Shown here in pieces: positions 44,996 through 57,696 of a stretch of 64,000 bases of DNA. How positions within the stretch are numbered: position 1 is the stretch's first letter; each line of letters opens with the position of its first letter. The position numbers and the translations under genes were made by a program. This DNA is from Gerris lacustris (taxonomy: Eukaryota; Arthropoda; Insecta; Hemiptera; Gerridae), in assembly GCA_951217055.1 (NCBI GenBank), contig OX578277.1:11841834-11905833 (forward strand), in the 5' to 3' direction. The notes below the pieces were generated by a model that was not told the DNA's origin, searched no databases, and saw nothing but the letters and a program-made list of their open reading frames with translations.

Positions 44996-45640
44996 GAATC
45001 ACTTTAGATACAAGAAAGTTCTGCTTGATAATTTTTTATTTATAAATTGATCAGATCCACTCTGAATAAGATGTACAAAATCAGTAAACCCGGAATGGTT
45101 TATCAGTCTAGCACTATGATCCCTGTTGTTCAAATTGATAAGCGTTATCAAATTACTGATAATATCTCATAATAGAATTCTATGAATCAATGTTAATACC
45201 AATAACCAATAGCAATATTTCTTATCAACATTTATTGTAGAACTATCTCAATAGATTGATAATAGAGCTTAAGTAAGAAAAACAACAAACCAGAAATGAT
45301 TTTTGAGTTAGTCATAATTATGTATGTGGGAATTATGAAACATATAAGAATCAGAAAATAAAAATTATTATAAAATATTGATTTATCCTAAAAGTGAAAA
45401 ATCGTTTACATAGAATATATACGCCTTGAATTAAACTACAATAACAATCCTTGGGTTTTAGGTCAGATGTGTTATAGGGTTATAATTTTAATCTGATACG
45501 GGCAAATCCATGACTATGTGAAGGTTGATAAATGTGGTATAAGCTTCCGCATTCACAAATTCCAGGAGAAGAATTTGCTTTATTAGTAAATAGTTATTTA
45601 ATCACCATAAGGGAGGAAACAAAGTCATTATAACCTGAGC
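44996..45640. other. Intergenic AT-rich sequence
   Basis: Nothing recognised. Confidence 0.45.
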
Positions 45641-45644
45641 GTAT

Positions 45645-45945
45645 TTGTTAGTTCCGCCGAGGCGAGGGAACCATACGCATACGCATACTGCCTAAATCCC
45701 GAGGCGCAGGCGAGGGAGTTATTTAGTTAGTTCCCGAGGCGTAGGCGAGGGAACCATGAAGTTTAATCCCGAGGCATAGCCGAAGGAACCATGAAGTTTA
45801 ATCCCAGGGATAGCCGAAGGAACCATGAAGTTGAATCCCAGGGATAGCCGAGGGAGTTAATTATAGCGAGGGTACTATGACTTTTTTCTCCCGTGGTACG
45901 CACAAAAATTTTCCTCTAGAAGAGAGAAAAATACCACAAATAACC
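45645..45945 (+). repeat. Short tandem CCCGAGGC-type repeats plus dispersed repeat
   Basis: Units of about 30-35 bp such as GAACCATGAAGTTTAATCCC, each with a GAGGC.TAG/CAGGCGA word, at 45645-45860. Then the GCGAGGGTACTATGACTTTT block shared with 21995-22085. Confidence 0.65.
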
Positions 45946-45951
45946 AAAGTC

Positions 45952-47411
45952 ATGAGCAACTCCCTTGAGAATGATCTCTGTAATGAGTTGGAAACCAAGG
46001 GATTCACACAATCTCATAAAGTGGATTCCTTAGTAAGATCTAGATTAATCCATGTCTAGTTGCTAATAACTCACATCATGAGCAACTCTCTTGAGAATGA
46101 TCTCTGTAATGAGTTGGAAACCAAGAGATTCACACAATCTCATACAGTGGATTCCTTAGTAAGATCTAGATTAATCCATGTCTAGTTGCTAATAACTCAC
46201 ATCATGAGCAACTCCCTTGAGAATGATCTCTGTAATGAGTTGGAAACCAAGGGATTCACACAATCTCATACCGTGGATTCCTTAGTAAGATCTAGATTAA
46301 TCCATGTCTAGTTGCTAATAACTCACATCATGAGCAACTCCCTTGAGAATGATCTCTGTAATGAGTTGGAAACCAAGGGATTCACACAATCTCATACCGT
46401 GGATTCCTTAGTAAGATCTAGAATCTAGATTAATCCATGTCTAGTTGCTAATAACTCACATCATGAGCAACTCCCTTGAGAATGATCTCTGTAATGAGTT
46501 GGAAACCAAGGGATTCACACAATCTCATAAAGTGGATTCCTTAGTAAGATCTAGATTAATCCATGTCTAGTTGCTAATAACTCACATCATGAGCAACTCT
46601 CTTGAGAATGATCTCTGTAATGAGTTGGAAACCAAGAGATTCACACAATCTCATACAGTGGATTCCTTAGTAAGATCTAGATTAATCCATGTCTAGTTGC
46701 TAATAACTCACATCATGAGCAACTCCCTTGAGAATGATCTCTGTAATGAGTTGGAAACCAAGGGATTCACACAATCTCATACCGTGGATTCCTTAGTAAG
46801 ATCTAGATTAATCCATGTCTAGTTGCTAATAACTCACATCATGAGCAACTCCCTTGAGAATGATCTCTGTAATGAGTTGGAAACCAAGGGATTCACACAA
46901 TCTCATACCGTGGATTCCTTAGTAAGATCTAGATTAATCCATGTCTAGTTGCTAATAACTCACATCATGAGCAACTCCCTTGAGAATGATCTCTGTAATG
47001 AGTTGGAAACCAAGGGATTCACACAATCTCATACAGTGGATTCCTTAGTAAGATCTAGATTAATCCATGTCTAGTTGCTAATGACTCACATCATGAGCAA
47101 CTCCCTTGAGAATGATCTCTGTAATGAGTTGGAAACCAAGGGATTCACACAATCTCATACAGTGGATTCCTTAGTAAGATCTAGATTAATCCATGTCTAG
47201 TTGCTAATAACTCACATCATGAGCAACTCCCTTGAGAATGATCTCTGTAATGAGTTGGAAACCAAGGGATTCACACAATCTCATACAGTGGATTCCTTAG
47301 TAAGATCTAGATTAATCCATGTCTAGTTGCTAATAACTCACATCATGAGCAACCCCATCATGAACTCCCTTGAGAATGGTCTTTGTAATGAGTTGGAAAC
47401 CAAGGGATTTA
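45952..47411 (+). repeat. 126-bp tandem array, 11 copies plus a partial one, with higher-order structure
   Basis: Unit starts ATGAGCAACTC at 45952, 46078, 46204, 46330, 46463, 46589, 46715, 46841, 46967, 47093, 47219, partial from 47345. Diagnostic variants before GTGGATTCC (AAA, ACA, ACC, ACC) and CTCTCTTGAG/AAGAGATTC in the second unit repeat in order across units 1-4 and 5-8. A 7-bp ATCTAGA-type insertion marks unit 4. The array ends about 75 bases before the lipocalin exon. Confidence 0.95.
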
Positions 47412-47484
47412 TACTATATGAAACAACGGTCTGTCGCAAGTCTAAGCAATATTAAATTACGTCAATTTATTTGTTCTGTTTCAG

Positions 47485-47608
47485 GATGAAAGTTCTTCTA
47501 GTATCAGCGTTATGCGCTGTGGTAGTTCTGAGCTATGTCAGCGGTCACACATATCACCTTGGTGATTGTCCAGGCGTTGAACCCATGTCAGGCTTCGAAA
47601 TGTCGAAG
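47485..47608 (+). CDS. Apolipoprotein D-like lipocalin, first coding exon
   Basis: Insect ApoD-like lipocalins are secreted beta-barrel carriers of lipids, pigments or other hydrophobic ligands, with roles in stress resistance. An acceptor (TTCTGTTTCAG) lies just before the start; the ATG is at 47486. The exon encodes a signal peptide, MKVLLVSALCAVVVLSYVSG, then HTYHLGDCPGVEPMSGFEMSK, the N-terminal lipocalin segment with the first conserved Cys. It ends in phase 0 at AAG|GTAACA. Because an acceptor precedes the ATG, a separate 5' UTR exon must lie upstream. The next exon is 12.2 kb away. Confidence 0.88.
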
Positions 47609-47782
47609 GTAACACTTTATTTACTATTATTTCTAGCGCACCAGTTCCAGTGTATTATTTCTATAATATCATTTCTAGAGTATCATTTCGAGAGCATTGG
47701 TAGCTCTTTAGTGTAAAACTTTTCACTTAGTAGTCCAACTTCAAAAAGTGGTTAGACTGAAAGAACCAAAATGCGATTTATA

Positions 47783-48344
47783 GTGCATTACGCGTCTAGA
47801 ACGGAAAGTAGCATTTTGCATGCGAGTGTGGAGTTTGGCCCCGAGCGATTGCGGGGGTAGTAAAACCACACAAGCAAAGCAAAATGCAGTTTTTGCACGC
47901 AATACAGTTTTCGCAAAAAAATTATTAAACTTCCTGTATCTAAGTACGTATTTCTCTTTTGATGAAAATGACATTAATTTATTTGTTGTATCTTTTGCCG
48001 AATTAATTATTTTGGAAGGCGTATAACTCTCCTCATTTTCTTCATAATCACATAAATCACTCATTGTTTCTCTAAAAACTCGATATAAACATTTACTTTA
48101 ATTAAACAAACAGCAAATTATAATTAATGTAATTATTATAATGTAAACAAATTATAATGTAAACAAACTTGCTAATCGTGCGTTAAGGTGAAGAATTTCT
48201 CTTTTTTCCGACCTAGGGCGGAAAAAAGAGGAATTCTTCACCTCACTGTGGACGCGCATGCGCAATGAATACATCTACGAAATTAATCACTTTCAATGCA
48301 TCTAAACAAAGATATAATGTATATATTTTGTATAAATCGTTGAT
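47783..48344 (-). mobile_element. Crypton-like non-autonomous element, copy F
   Basis: Full-length copy in lipocalin intron 1: GCATTACGCGTCTAG end, GCATTTTGC hairpin block, short ORF from 48064 (MSDLCDYEENEESYTPSKII, then SSKEKYVLRYRKF), hairpin at about 48195-48245, GCGCATGCGC and a degenerate TATCAACGATT end. Part of the ORF downstream of KF is deleted. Confidence 0.8.
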
Positions 48345-48944
48345 AAAATACTTTTCAAATCAGTTTTAATTTAGTAATTTTTAACTTAGTTTAACAAATT
48401 ACAGCTTTAATTTATTGAGATTGAATCATAAAGCAAACTATTTATTATTTATTTAATTGATTCAATATTTTGTTTTTTAATTCATATTTTAACAATAAAA
48501 TGATCCCGTAATTTTATGTTTATTATTTAAAAATTACCTAATTCCTGTTTTGTTTTATTACTATTATTTTTGTTTATTTCGCAATAAATATTAAAATCTT
48601 GGTTGCAATTTTATTTTATTTTTTAAATAGTGATATTTATAATACCACAGTTAGTGGTTACCACGGTCAAGGCTGATTTATGACAAGCAAAAAATTAACT
48701 ACCCACAAATAAGTGTATGGAGAAATGTGTATTAGGTCATAATACAAAGTTATTTTTATAATAAATAATTGCTAATATTTCATATCAATGATTATTATCA
48801 AACAAAATATCTTAATTGTTTGTCGGTTGGATATTCATTTTTATGAAATCCAAATACCACTGACTGTCTGACTCATAACGATATATCTCCAAAACTGCTG
48901 GAGGATCCTCTTAGGCCTTAATGAAATTAAGGAAAGGGCTTCTC
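48345..48944. other. Lipocalin intron 1, AT-rich
   Basis: No exon or element recognised. Confidence 0.45.
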
Positions 48945-49451
48945 ATTGAGATATATGTTAGGAAAAGGGCTTCTATTAAAGATGTATGATTGGAAAAGGG
49001 CTTCTCTTTAAGATGTAAGATTGGGAAAGGGCTTCTCTTTAAGATATAAGATGGGGAAAGAGCTTCTCTTTAAGGTGTAACATGGGGAAAGGGCTATTCT
49101 ATTTAAGATGTAAGATTGGGAAAGGGCTTCTCTTTAAGATGTATGATTAGGAAAGGGCATCTCTTTAAGATGTATGATTGGGAAAGGGCTTCTCTTTAAG
49201 ATATAAGATGGGGAAAGAGGTTCTCTTTAAGGTGTAACATGGGGAAAGGGCTATTCTATTTGAGATGTAAGATTGGGAAAGGGCTTCTCTTTAAGATATA
49301 AGATGGGGAAAGAGCTTCTCTTTAAGGTGTAACATGGGGAAAGGGCTATTCTATTTAAGATGTAAGATTGGGAAAGGGCTTCTCTTTAAGATATAAGATA
49401 GGGAAAGAGATTCTCTTTAAGATGTATGATTAGGAAAGGGCATCTCTTTAA
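48945..49451 (+). repeat. 31-bp minisatellite, left part
   Basis: Units such as GGGCTTCTCTTTAAGATGTA plus AGATTGGGAAA (31 bp), with 31-bp and 33-bp variants (AAGGTGTAACATGGGGAAA; GGGCTATTCTATTTAAGATG). The variants recur in a fixed order, giving a super-unit of about 126 bp. Interrupted at 49452 by the foldback element. Confidence 0.92.
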
Positions 49452-52215
49452 TATTCGTTAACTTGGAGTGCACCATCGGCCAAACTGACCCAAACCGGTC
49501 CCAAAGTTTTGCACTAGTTTTGCGACGTATTGCGACGTCGAGTTTGAGTTTTGCGACGGCTTCCTTATCGCGATTAATCGCAAGTCAAAAGTGCACTCCA
49601 AGTTAACGCTGGAGTGCACCATCGGTCGATTTCAACCAAAAAGGTCTCAAAGTTTTGCACTAGTTTTGCGAAGTTTTGCGACGTTGAGTTTGAGTTTTGC
49701 GACGGTTCACAAACGTCGCAAATTCCATATTTCATTAAAAAATTTAAGGTGCACTCTAAGTTAACGCTGGAGTGCACCATCGGCCGAATTGACCCAAACC
49801 GGTCCCAAAGTTTTGCACTAGTTTTGCGACGTTTTGCGACGTCGAGTTTGAGTTTTGCGACGGCTTCCTTATCGCGATTAATCACAAGTCAAATAAGTAA
49901 ACCACGTTATCTCTGGAGTGCACCATCCGAATTGACCCAAACCGGTCCCAAAGTTTTGCACTAGTTTTGCGTCGAATTGAGACGTCGAGTTTGAGTTTTG
50001 CGACGGCTTCCTTATCGCGATTAATCACAAGTCAAATAAGTAAACCACATTATCTCTGGAGTGCACCATCCGAATTGACCCAAATAGGTCCCAAAGTTTT
50101 GCACTAGTTTTGCGACGTTTTGCGACGGCTTCCTTTTCGCGATTAATCACAAGTCAAATAAGTAAACCACGTTATCTCTGGAGTGCACCATCCGAATTGA
50201 CCCAAACCGGTCCCAAAGTTTTGCACTAGTTTTGCGACGTCGAGTTTGAGTTTTGCGACGGCTTCCTTATCGCGATTAATCACAAGTCAAATAAGTAAAC
50301 CACGTTAACTCTGGAGTGCACCATCCGAATTGACCCAAACCGGTCCCAAAGTTTTGCACTAGTTTTGCGTCGAATTGAGACGTCGAGTTTGAGTTTTGCG
50401 ACGGCTTCCTTATCGCGATTAATCACAAGTCAAATAAGTAAACCACGTTATCTCTGGAGTGCACCATCCGAATTGACCCAAACCGGTCCCAAAGTTTTGC
50501 ACTAGTTTTGCGACGTCAAATTTGAGTTTTGCGACGGCTTCCTTATCGCGATTAATCACAAGTCAAATAAATAAACCACATTATCTCTGGAGTGCACCAT
50601 CCGAATTGACCCAAACAGGTCCCAAAGTTTTGCACTAGTTTTGCGACGTTTTGCGACGTCGAGTTTGAGTTTTGCGACGGCTTCCTTATCGCGATTAATC
50701 GCAAGTCAAAAGTGCACTCCAAGATTACGCTGGAGTGCACCATCGGTCGATTTCAACGAAAAAGGTCTCAAAGTTTTGCACTAGTTTTGCGACGTTTTGC
50801 GACGTTGAGTTTGAGTTTTGCGACGGTTCACAAACGTCGCAAATTCCATATTTCATTAAAAAATTTAAGGTGCACTCTAAGTTAACGCTGGAGTGCACCA
50901 TCGGCCGAATTGACCCAAACCGGTCCCAAAGTTTTGCACTAGTTTTGCGACGTTTTGCGACGTCGAGTTTGAGTTTTGCGACGGCTTCCTTATCGCGATT
51001 AATCATAAGTCAAATAAGTAAACCACGTTAACTCTGGAGTGCACCATCCGAATTGACCCACACCGGTCCCAAAGTTTTGCACTAGTTTTGCGACGTCGAG
51101 TTTGAGTTTTGCGACGGCTTCCTTATCGCGATTAATTACAAGTCAAAAGTACACTCCAAGTTAACGCTGGAGTGCACCATCGGTCGATTTCAATAAAAAA
51201 AGGTCTCAAAGTTTTGCACTAGTTTTGCGACGTTTTGCGACGTTGAGTTTGAGTTTTGCGACGGCTTCCTTATCGCGATTAATCACAAGTCAAATAAGTA
51301 AACCACGTTAACTCTGGAGTGCACCATCCGAATTGTCCCAAACCGGTCCCAAAGTTTTGCACTAGTTTTGCGACGTTTTGCGACGTTGAGTTTGAGTTTT
51401 GTGACGGCTTCCTTATCGCGATTAATCACAAGTCAAATAAGTAAACCCAGTTAACTCTGGAGTGCACCATCCGAATTGACCCAAACCGGTCCCAAAGTTT
51501 TGCACTAGTTTTGCGACGTTTTGCGACGGCTTCCTAATCGCGATTAAGCACAAGTCAAATAAGTAAACCACGTTAACTCTGGAGTGCACCATCCGAATTG
51601 ACCCAAACCGGTCCCAAAGTTTTGCACTAGTTTTGCGACGTCGAGTTTGAGTTTTGCTACGGCTTCCTAATCGCGATTAAGCACAAGTCAAATAAGTAAA
51701 CCACGTTAACTCTGGAGTGCACCATCCGAATTGACCCAAACCGGTCCCAAAGTTTTGCACTAGTTTTGCAACGTAATGCGCCGTCGAGTTTGAGTTTTGC
51801 GACGGCTTCCTTATTGCGATTAATCACAAGTCAAATAACTAAACCAAGTTAACTCTGGAGTGCACCATCTGATTTGACCCAAAAAGGTCCCAAAGTTCTG
51901 CACTAGTTTTGCAACGTAATGCGACGTCGAGTTTGAGTTTTACGACGGCTTCCTTATCGCGATTAATCACAAGTCAAATAAGTAAACCGAGTTAACTCTG
52001 GAGTGCACCATTCGATTTGACCCAAAAAGGTCCCAAAGTTTTGCACTAGTTTTGCAACGTAATGCGGCGTCGAGTCTGAGTTTTGCGACGGCATCCTTAT
52101 TGCGATTAATCACAAGTAAAATAAGTTAACCAAGTTTACTCTGGAGTGCATCATCCGAATTGACCCAAACAGGTCCCAAAGTTTTGCACTAGTGTTGCGA
52201 CATTGAGTTTGATTG
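49452..52215 (+). repeat. Left arm of the foldback element
   Basis: About 20 direct units starting TGGAGTGCACCATC, each with CCCAAAGTTTTGCACTAGTT, TTGCGACGTCGAGTTTGAG and CTTCCTTATCGCGATTAATC. Some units are a variant with GGTCGATTTCAAC and TTCACAAACGTCGCAAATTC. Open frames here are satellite translations. Confidence 0.92.
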
Positions 52216-54404
52216 ACGGCTCACAAACGTTGCATTTTAAATGTTTATGTTTAAAAATGCCATTTTAAACACGATATTGCAAAACTGGACAACACTCAAA
52301 TGCTTTAAAGAATTTGAGCAAATTGTTTGCTTTAATTTAAATTATTTTCATAAATTGCAATTTGGCTTGGGTAGTTTTGCGACGACAACGACAAGTATGA
52401 ATTTTGCGAGTCACATATACTATATGCTTATTAACAGCCTTTTGTCAAATAATATATTTATATAAACTTAGAATATTACTTTTTTCATTATTTAGTAGCA
52501 TAAAGAGACTTGAAACATCCTTAAAAAAATCGGTCCGAGACAACTCAGACAGACATTCTCATATTCGAGTTTATAATTACTTAGCCCAGTGTTTCCATTT
52601 ATTAGTTTTCAAATGTACATTTAAATATTATTTAATATTTCATCAAAATTCATCAAAAATAAATTCTCCTTGGCGGGGAATCGAACCCGGGCTCTCTCCG
52701 TCCGTGTTTTAAGCTAATATCTCAGGAACTAGATTTTTCCCGGGAAAACGGCTTATATCGTTGGATTCGTATTCAAATGGACTACATTTTAGAATTTTTT
52801 AATCAAAATCGTCGGAACCGTTTTCGAGAAATAATTTTTTTTCATGTTTTTTCAGAGTTTTTGGGGGGTAGCGCCCCCAAATTTGGTGCTAAAATTCATT
52901 TATCGATTTCGCCTCGGGGTATGGTTTTTCTGAACATGTATGCCAAATTTCGTCAAAATCAGCCCAGTAGTTAAGGCTCCAGGCGTCTGCACAGACGACA
53001 GACGACAGTCGACGGACAGACATATTTTAAAAACCACATTTTTGGACTCAGGGGACCTCAAAACGTGTAAATCCATCAAAATCTCAAAATCGAATTTTCT
53101 CGCCATCACAATACTTTCCCTTTATATGAGAAAGTAAAAAAAACTGTATGAGCTCTATTTCAATAATTCTATAAAATGCTTAAAAAATCTTAAATATCAA
53201 TATCTCAAGAATTATTGAGAATAGGACCCATGTTTACATGACATTTTTTCTTGCAAATGACCCATAGAATACGTCAGATTTTTTATGACTATTATTCCTT
53301 ATTTTGGGTGGCCCTGTTTTTTTTTTTTTTTTGTTTTTTTCTTGGCTCGCTTCATTAGTGAATTAATAGTAATCAAACTTAAAAACACTTTTCACAGTAT
53401 AATAGTATATTTGTAATAAATATTGTATAATAAACAGTAACAGCAAAGTATGCTGTACAATTTATAAAGGTAAATATTACTTTTTGCTTACTTAAGGTAA
53501 AACGATCTTAAATTAACAATATGTGTATATTATATTGTTATCAAATATTTTATCTATTATCTAATATTCGAAGTCTAATAATCTTGCTATCTAATAGCTA
53601 ATTTATTTCTTCAAACTGATAAGGGGCAAGTCTAAGAACAGTGTGTTACACTGTGGTTCTTAGAAGACATCGGCCGCTTTCATCCCTTCTGCTCCCTTTT
53701 TCTACCTCCCCACTTATTAAATCTATCATATTTATGGCGAATTTTTTTTTGCGTTTTGTTTTACTTTTGTGGGGGGTTAAATGGCCACTATTTTGGACAC
53801 TCGATATTATTTGTGAACCAAATACCAATATTTTTAAAATGATACCCAACTTCGAATTTTCTAATTTTGGGGCTCCATAGTTACGGCCCCCTAAAATTTC
53901 TAAAATTTGACTTTTTATAGATCAACTCCCGAAAATTATATTGGACCCCAGAGATAGATATATATTTTACATTTTGGAAACCCGATACATATTTGTAATC
54001 TACATTTCAATACCTTTGAAATGATAGCCAACTTGAAAATTACAAAAAATATAAAATATTGTGAACTATTCGCAATTGATCGCAGAAATTTGGAGTGTTC
54101 AAGTCCGCAAGAGTTTTTTTGTTTTTGGGAAAAAAAGTTTAACTTGTATATCAAAGTTCAAGTCTATAGCTTCCGTAGATCGAGAGATACACTCCAAGAT
54201 AAGACGGACGAACGAACTACCAAAAGCATAAGAGTTTATATTTCTAGGGCGACCTCGAAACCCTAAAAATGAGATGGTTTAAAATGAATTCACTCTATTG
54301 TTAACTAAACAAGATAAATACGCTTTGGGCATTATAATACGCAATTAATACAACACTATTAAGATTTAAATGATATGGTTGAGATGATGAAACGAGTCAA
54401 ATCG
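52216..54404. other. Loop of the foldback element
   Basis: AT-rich, with a complete minus-strand AAAGTATTGTG-family element at 52530-53135 and a further block at 53880-54270 (CAATACCTTTGAAATGATAG, ACCCTAAAAATGAG) loosely similar to 27930-28550. No transposase was recognised. Confidence 0.7.
52530..53135 (-). mobile_element. Hairpin-ended repeat (AAAGTATTGTG family), copy in the foldback loop
   Basis: Terminal hairpin ACTTTCTCATATAAAGGGAA (53135 downward), CGTCTGTCGTCTGTGCAGAC, TTGGCATACATGTTCAG, and the T-arm-like CCCGGGTTCGATTCCCCGCC near 52690-52671. About 600 bp, the best preserved copy. Confidence 0.82.
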
Positions 54405-57157
54405 GATGGTGCTCTCCAGAGTTAACTCGGTTTACTTATTTGACTTGTGATAAATCGCAATAAGGAAGCCGTCGCAAAACTCAAATTCGACGTCGCAAAA
54501 CGATGAAAAACAAGTGCAAAACTTTGGGACCTCTTTGGGTCAAATCGCATGGTGCACTCCAGAGTTAACTCGGTTTACTTATTTGACTTGTGATTAATCG
54601 CGATTAGGAAGCCGTCGTAAAACTCAAACTCGACGTCGCAAAATGTCGCAAAACTAGTGCAAAACTTTGGGACCGGTTTGGGTCAATTCGGTCGATGGTG
54701 CACTCCAGCGTTAACTTAGAGTGCACCGTAAATTTTTTAATGAAATATGGAATTTGCGACGTTTGTGAACCGTCGCAAAACTCAAACTCGACGTCGCAAA
54801 ACGTCGCAAAACTAGTGCAAAACATTGAGACCTTTTTGGTTGAAATCGACCGATGGTGCACTCCAGCGTTAACTTGGAGTGCACTTTTGACCTGTGATTA
54901 ATCGCGATAAGGAAGCCGTCGCAAAACTCAAACTCGACGTCGCATTACGTTGCAACGCTAGTGCAGAACTTAGGGACCTTTTTGGATCAATTCAGATGGT
55001 GCACTCCAGAGTTAACTTGGTTTAGTTATTTGACTTGTGATTAATCGCAATAAGGAAGCCGTCGCAAAACTCAAACTCAACGTCGCAAAACTAGTGCAAA
55101 ACTTTGGGACCTTTTTGGGTCAATTCAGATGGAGCACTCCAGAGTTAACTTGGTTAGTTATTTGACTTGTGATTAATCGCAATAAGGAAGCCGTCGCAAA
55201 ACTCAAACTCGACGTCGCATTACGTTGCAACGCTAGTGCAGAACTTAGGGACCTTTTTGGATCAATTCAGATGGTGCACTCCAGAGTTAACTTGGTTTAG
55301 TTATTTGACTTGTGATTAATCGCAATAAGGAAGCCGTCGCAAAACTCAAACTCAACGTCGCAAAACTAGTGCAAAACTTTGGGACCTTTTTGGGTCAATT
55401 CAGATGGAGCACTCCAGAGTTAACTTGGTTAGTTATTTGACTTGTGATTAATCGCAATAAGGAAGCCGTCGCAAAACTCAAACTCGACGTCGCAAAACGT
55501 TGAAAAACAAGTGCAAAATTTTGGGACCTCTTTGGGTCAAATCGGATGGTGCACTTCAGAGTTAACTCGGTTTACTTATTTGACTTGTGATTAATCGCAA
55601 TAAGGAAGCCGTCGCAAAACTCAAACACAACGTCGCAAAACGTTGAAAAACAAGTGCAAAATTTTGGGACCTCTTTGGGTCAAATCGGATGGTGCACTCC
55701 AGAGTTAACTCGGTTTACTTATTTGAATTGTGATTAATCGCGATAAGAAAGCCGTCGCAAAACTTAAACACGACGTCGCAAAACGTCGCAAAACTAGTGC
55801 AAAACTTTGGGACCGGTTTGGGTCAATTCGGATGGTGCACTCCAGAGTTAACTCGGTTTACTTATTTGACTTGTGATTAATCGCGATAAGGAAGCCGTCG
55901 CAAAACTTAAACTCGACGTCGCATTACGTTGCAAAACTAGTGCAGAACTTTGGGACCTTTTAGGGTCAATTCAGATGGTGCACTCCAGAATTAACTTGGT
56001 TTAGTTATTTGACTTGTGATTAATCACAATAATCAAGCCGTCGCAAAACTCAAACTCGACGTCGCAAAGCGTCGCAAAACTAGTGCAAAACTTTGGGACC
56101 GGTTTGGGTAAATTCGGATGGTGCACTCCAGAGTTAACGTGGTTTACTTATTTGGCTTGTGATTAATCGCGATAAGTAAGCCGTCGCAAAACTCAAACTC
56201 GACGTCGCAAAACGTCGCAAAACTAGTGCAAAACTTTGGGACCGGTTTGGGTCAATTCGGATGGTGCACTCCAGAGTTAACGTGGTTTACTTATTTGACT
56301 TGTGATTAATCGCGATAAGGAAGCCGTCGCAAAACTCAAACTCGACGTCTCAATTCGACGCAAAACTACTGCAAAACTTTGGGACCTATTTGGGTCAATT
56401 CGGATGGTGCACTCCAGAGATAACGTGGTTTACTTATTTGACTTGTGATTAATCGCGATAAGGAAGCCGTCGCAAAACTCAAACTCGACGTCTCAATTCG
56501 ACGCAAAACTAGTGCAAAACTTTGGGACCGGTTTGGGTAAATTCGGATGGTGCACTCCAGAGTTAACGTGGTTTACTTATTTGGCTTGTGATTAATCGCG
56601 ATAAGTAAGCCGTCGCAAAACTCAAACTCGACGTCTCAATTCGACGCAAAACTACTGCAAAACTTTGGGACCTATTTGGGTCAATTCGGATGGTGCACTC
56701 CAGAGATAACGTGGTTTACTTATTTGACTTGTGATTAATCGCGATAAGGAAGCCGTCGCAAAACTCAAACTCGACGTCGCAAAACTAGTGCAAAATTTTG
56801 GGACCGGTTTGGGTCAATTCGGCCGATGGTGCACTCCAGCGTTAACTTAGAGTGCACCTTAAATTTTTTTAATGAAATATGGAATTTGCGACGTTTGTGA
56901 ACCGTCGCAAAACTCAAACTCAACGTCGCAAAACGTCGCAAAACTAGTGCAAAACTTTGAGACCTTTTTGGTTGAAATCGACCGATGGTGCACTCCAGCG
57001 TTAACTTGGAGTGCACTTTTGACTTGCGATTAATCGCGATAAGGAAGCCGTCGCAAAACTCAAACTTGACGTCGCAAAACGTCGCAAAACTAGTGCAAAA
57101 CTTTGGGACCGGTTTGGGTCAATTTGGCCGATGGTGCACTCCAAGTTAACGAGTATA
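54405..57157 (-). repeat. Right arm of the foldback element
   Basis: About 20 inverted units ending GATGGTGCACTCCAG. The outermost three units mirror the outermost left units in order (GGCC type, GGTCGATTTCAAC type, GGCCG type), but the inner order differs between arms. Confidence 0.92.
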
Positions 57158-57525
57158 TCTCTTTAAGATGCAAGATTGGGAAAGGGCTTCTCTTTAAGAT
57201 ATAAGATGGGGATAGAGCTTCTCTTTAAGGTGTAACATGGGGAAAGGGCTATTCTATTTAAGATGTAAGATTGGGAAAGGGCTTCTCTTTAAGATATAAG
57301 ATGGGGAAAGAGCTTCTCTTTAAGGTGTAACATGGGGAAAGGGCTATTCTATTTGAGATGTAAGATTGGGAAAGGGCTTCTCTTTAAGATATAAGATGGG
57401 GAAAGAGCTTCTCTTTAAGGTGTAACATGGGGAAAGGGCTATTCTATTTAAGATGTAAGATTGGGAAAGGGCTTCTCTTTAAGATGTATGATTAGGAAAG
57501 GGCTTCTCTTTAAGGTCTAAGATTG
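57158..57525 (+). repeat. 31-bp minisatellite, right part
   Basis: Same unit and strand as 48945-49451, starting with the target duplication TCTCTTTAA. The A-B-C-D variant order continues. Confidence 0.92.
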
Positions 57526-57696
57526 AGTATTAATAAATTTAGGAGTAATTGATTTACTAATATGTTTAATCCATGCTGGGCATACAGATATTCTCGCTTA
57601 GCAAAATACAATAGTTTAACAAATAGTTTATAAACACAATCCGTAGGGAAGCACAAAAATCCAGATAATTATGTAAATACGACAAATTAGTAGGAG

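Larger units (their letters stand above)
49452..57157. mobile_element. Giant foldback element (7.7 kb) with 9-bp target duplication
   Basis: Ends are inverted: TATTCGTTAACTTGGAGTGC on the left and the complement of TATACTCGTTAACTTGGAGT on the right. The 9-bp sequence TCTCTTTAA flanks both sides (49443-49451, 57158-57166) and the host 31-bp minisatellite resumes in register. Arms of about 2.75 kb each consist of about 20 units of 120-160 bp. A loop of about 2.2 kb lies between. No transposase. A 9-bp duplication with tandem-repeat arms is the pattern of Drosophila FB and of Mutator-type foldback elements. Confidence 0.9.

Noticed and set aside
45877..46059. 60-residue frame ending in the first 126-bp unit
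   Set aside because: Each unit carries a stop and the frame does not continue; no splice context.
49574..51031. Overlapping frames on both strands in the foldback arm (also 54604-54901, 56765-57016)
   Set aside because: They recur once per satellite unit and on both strands; satellite artefacts.
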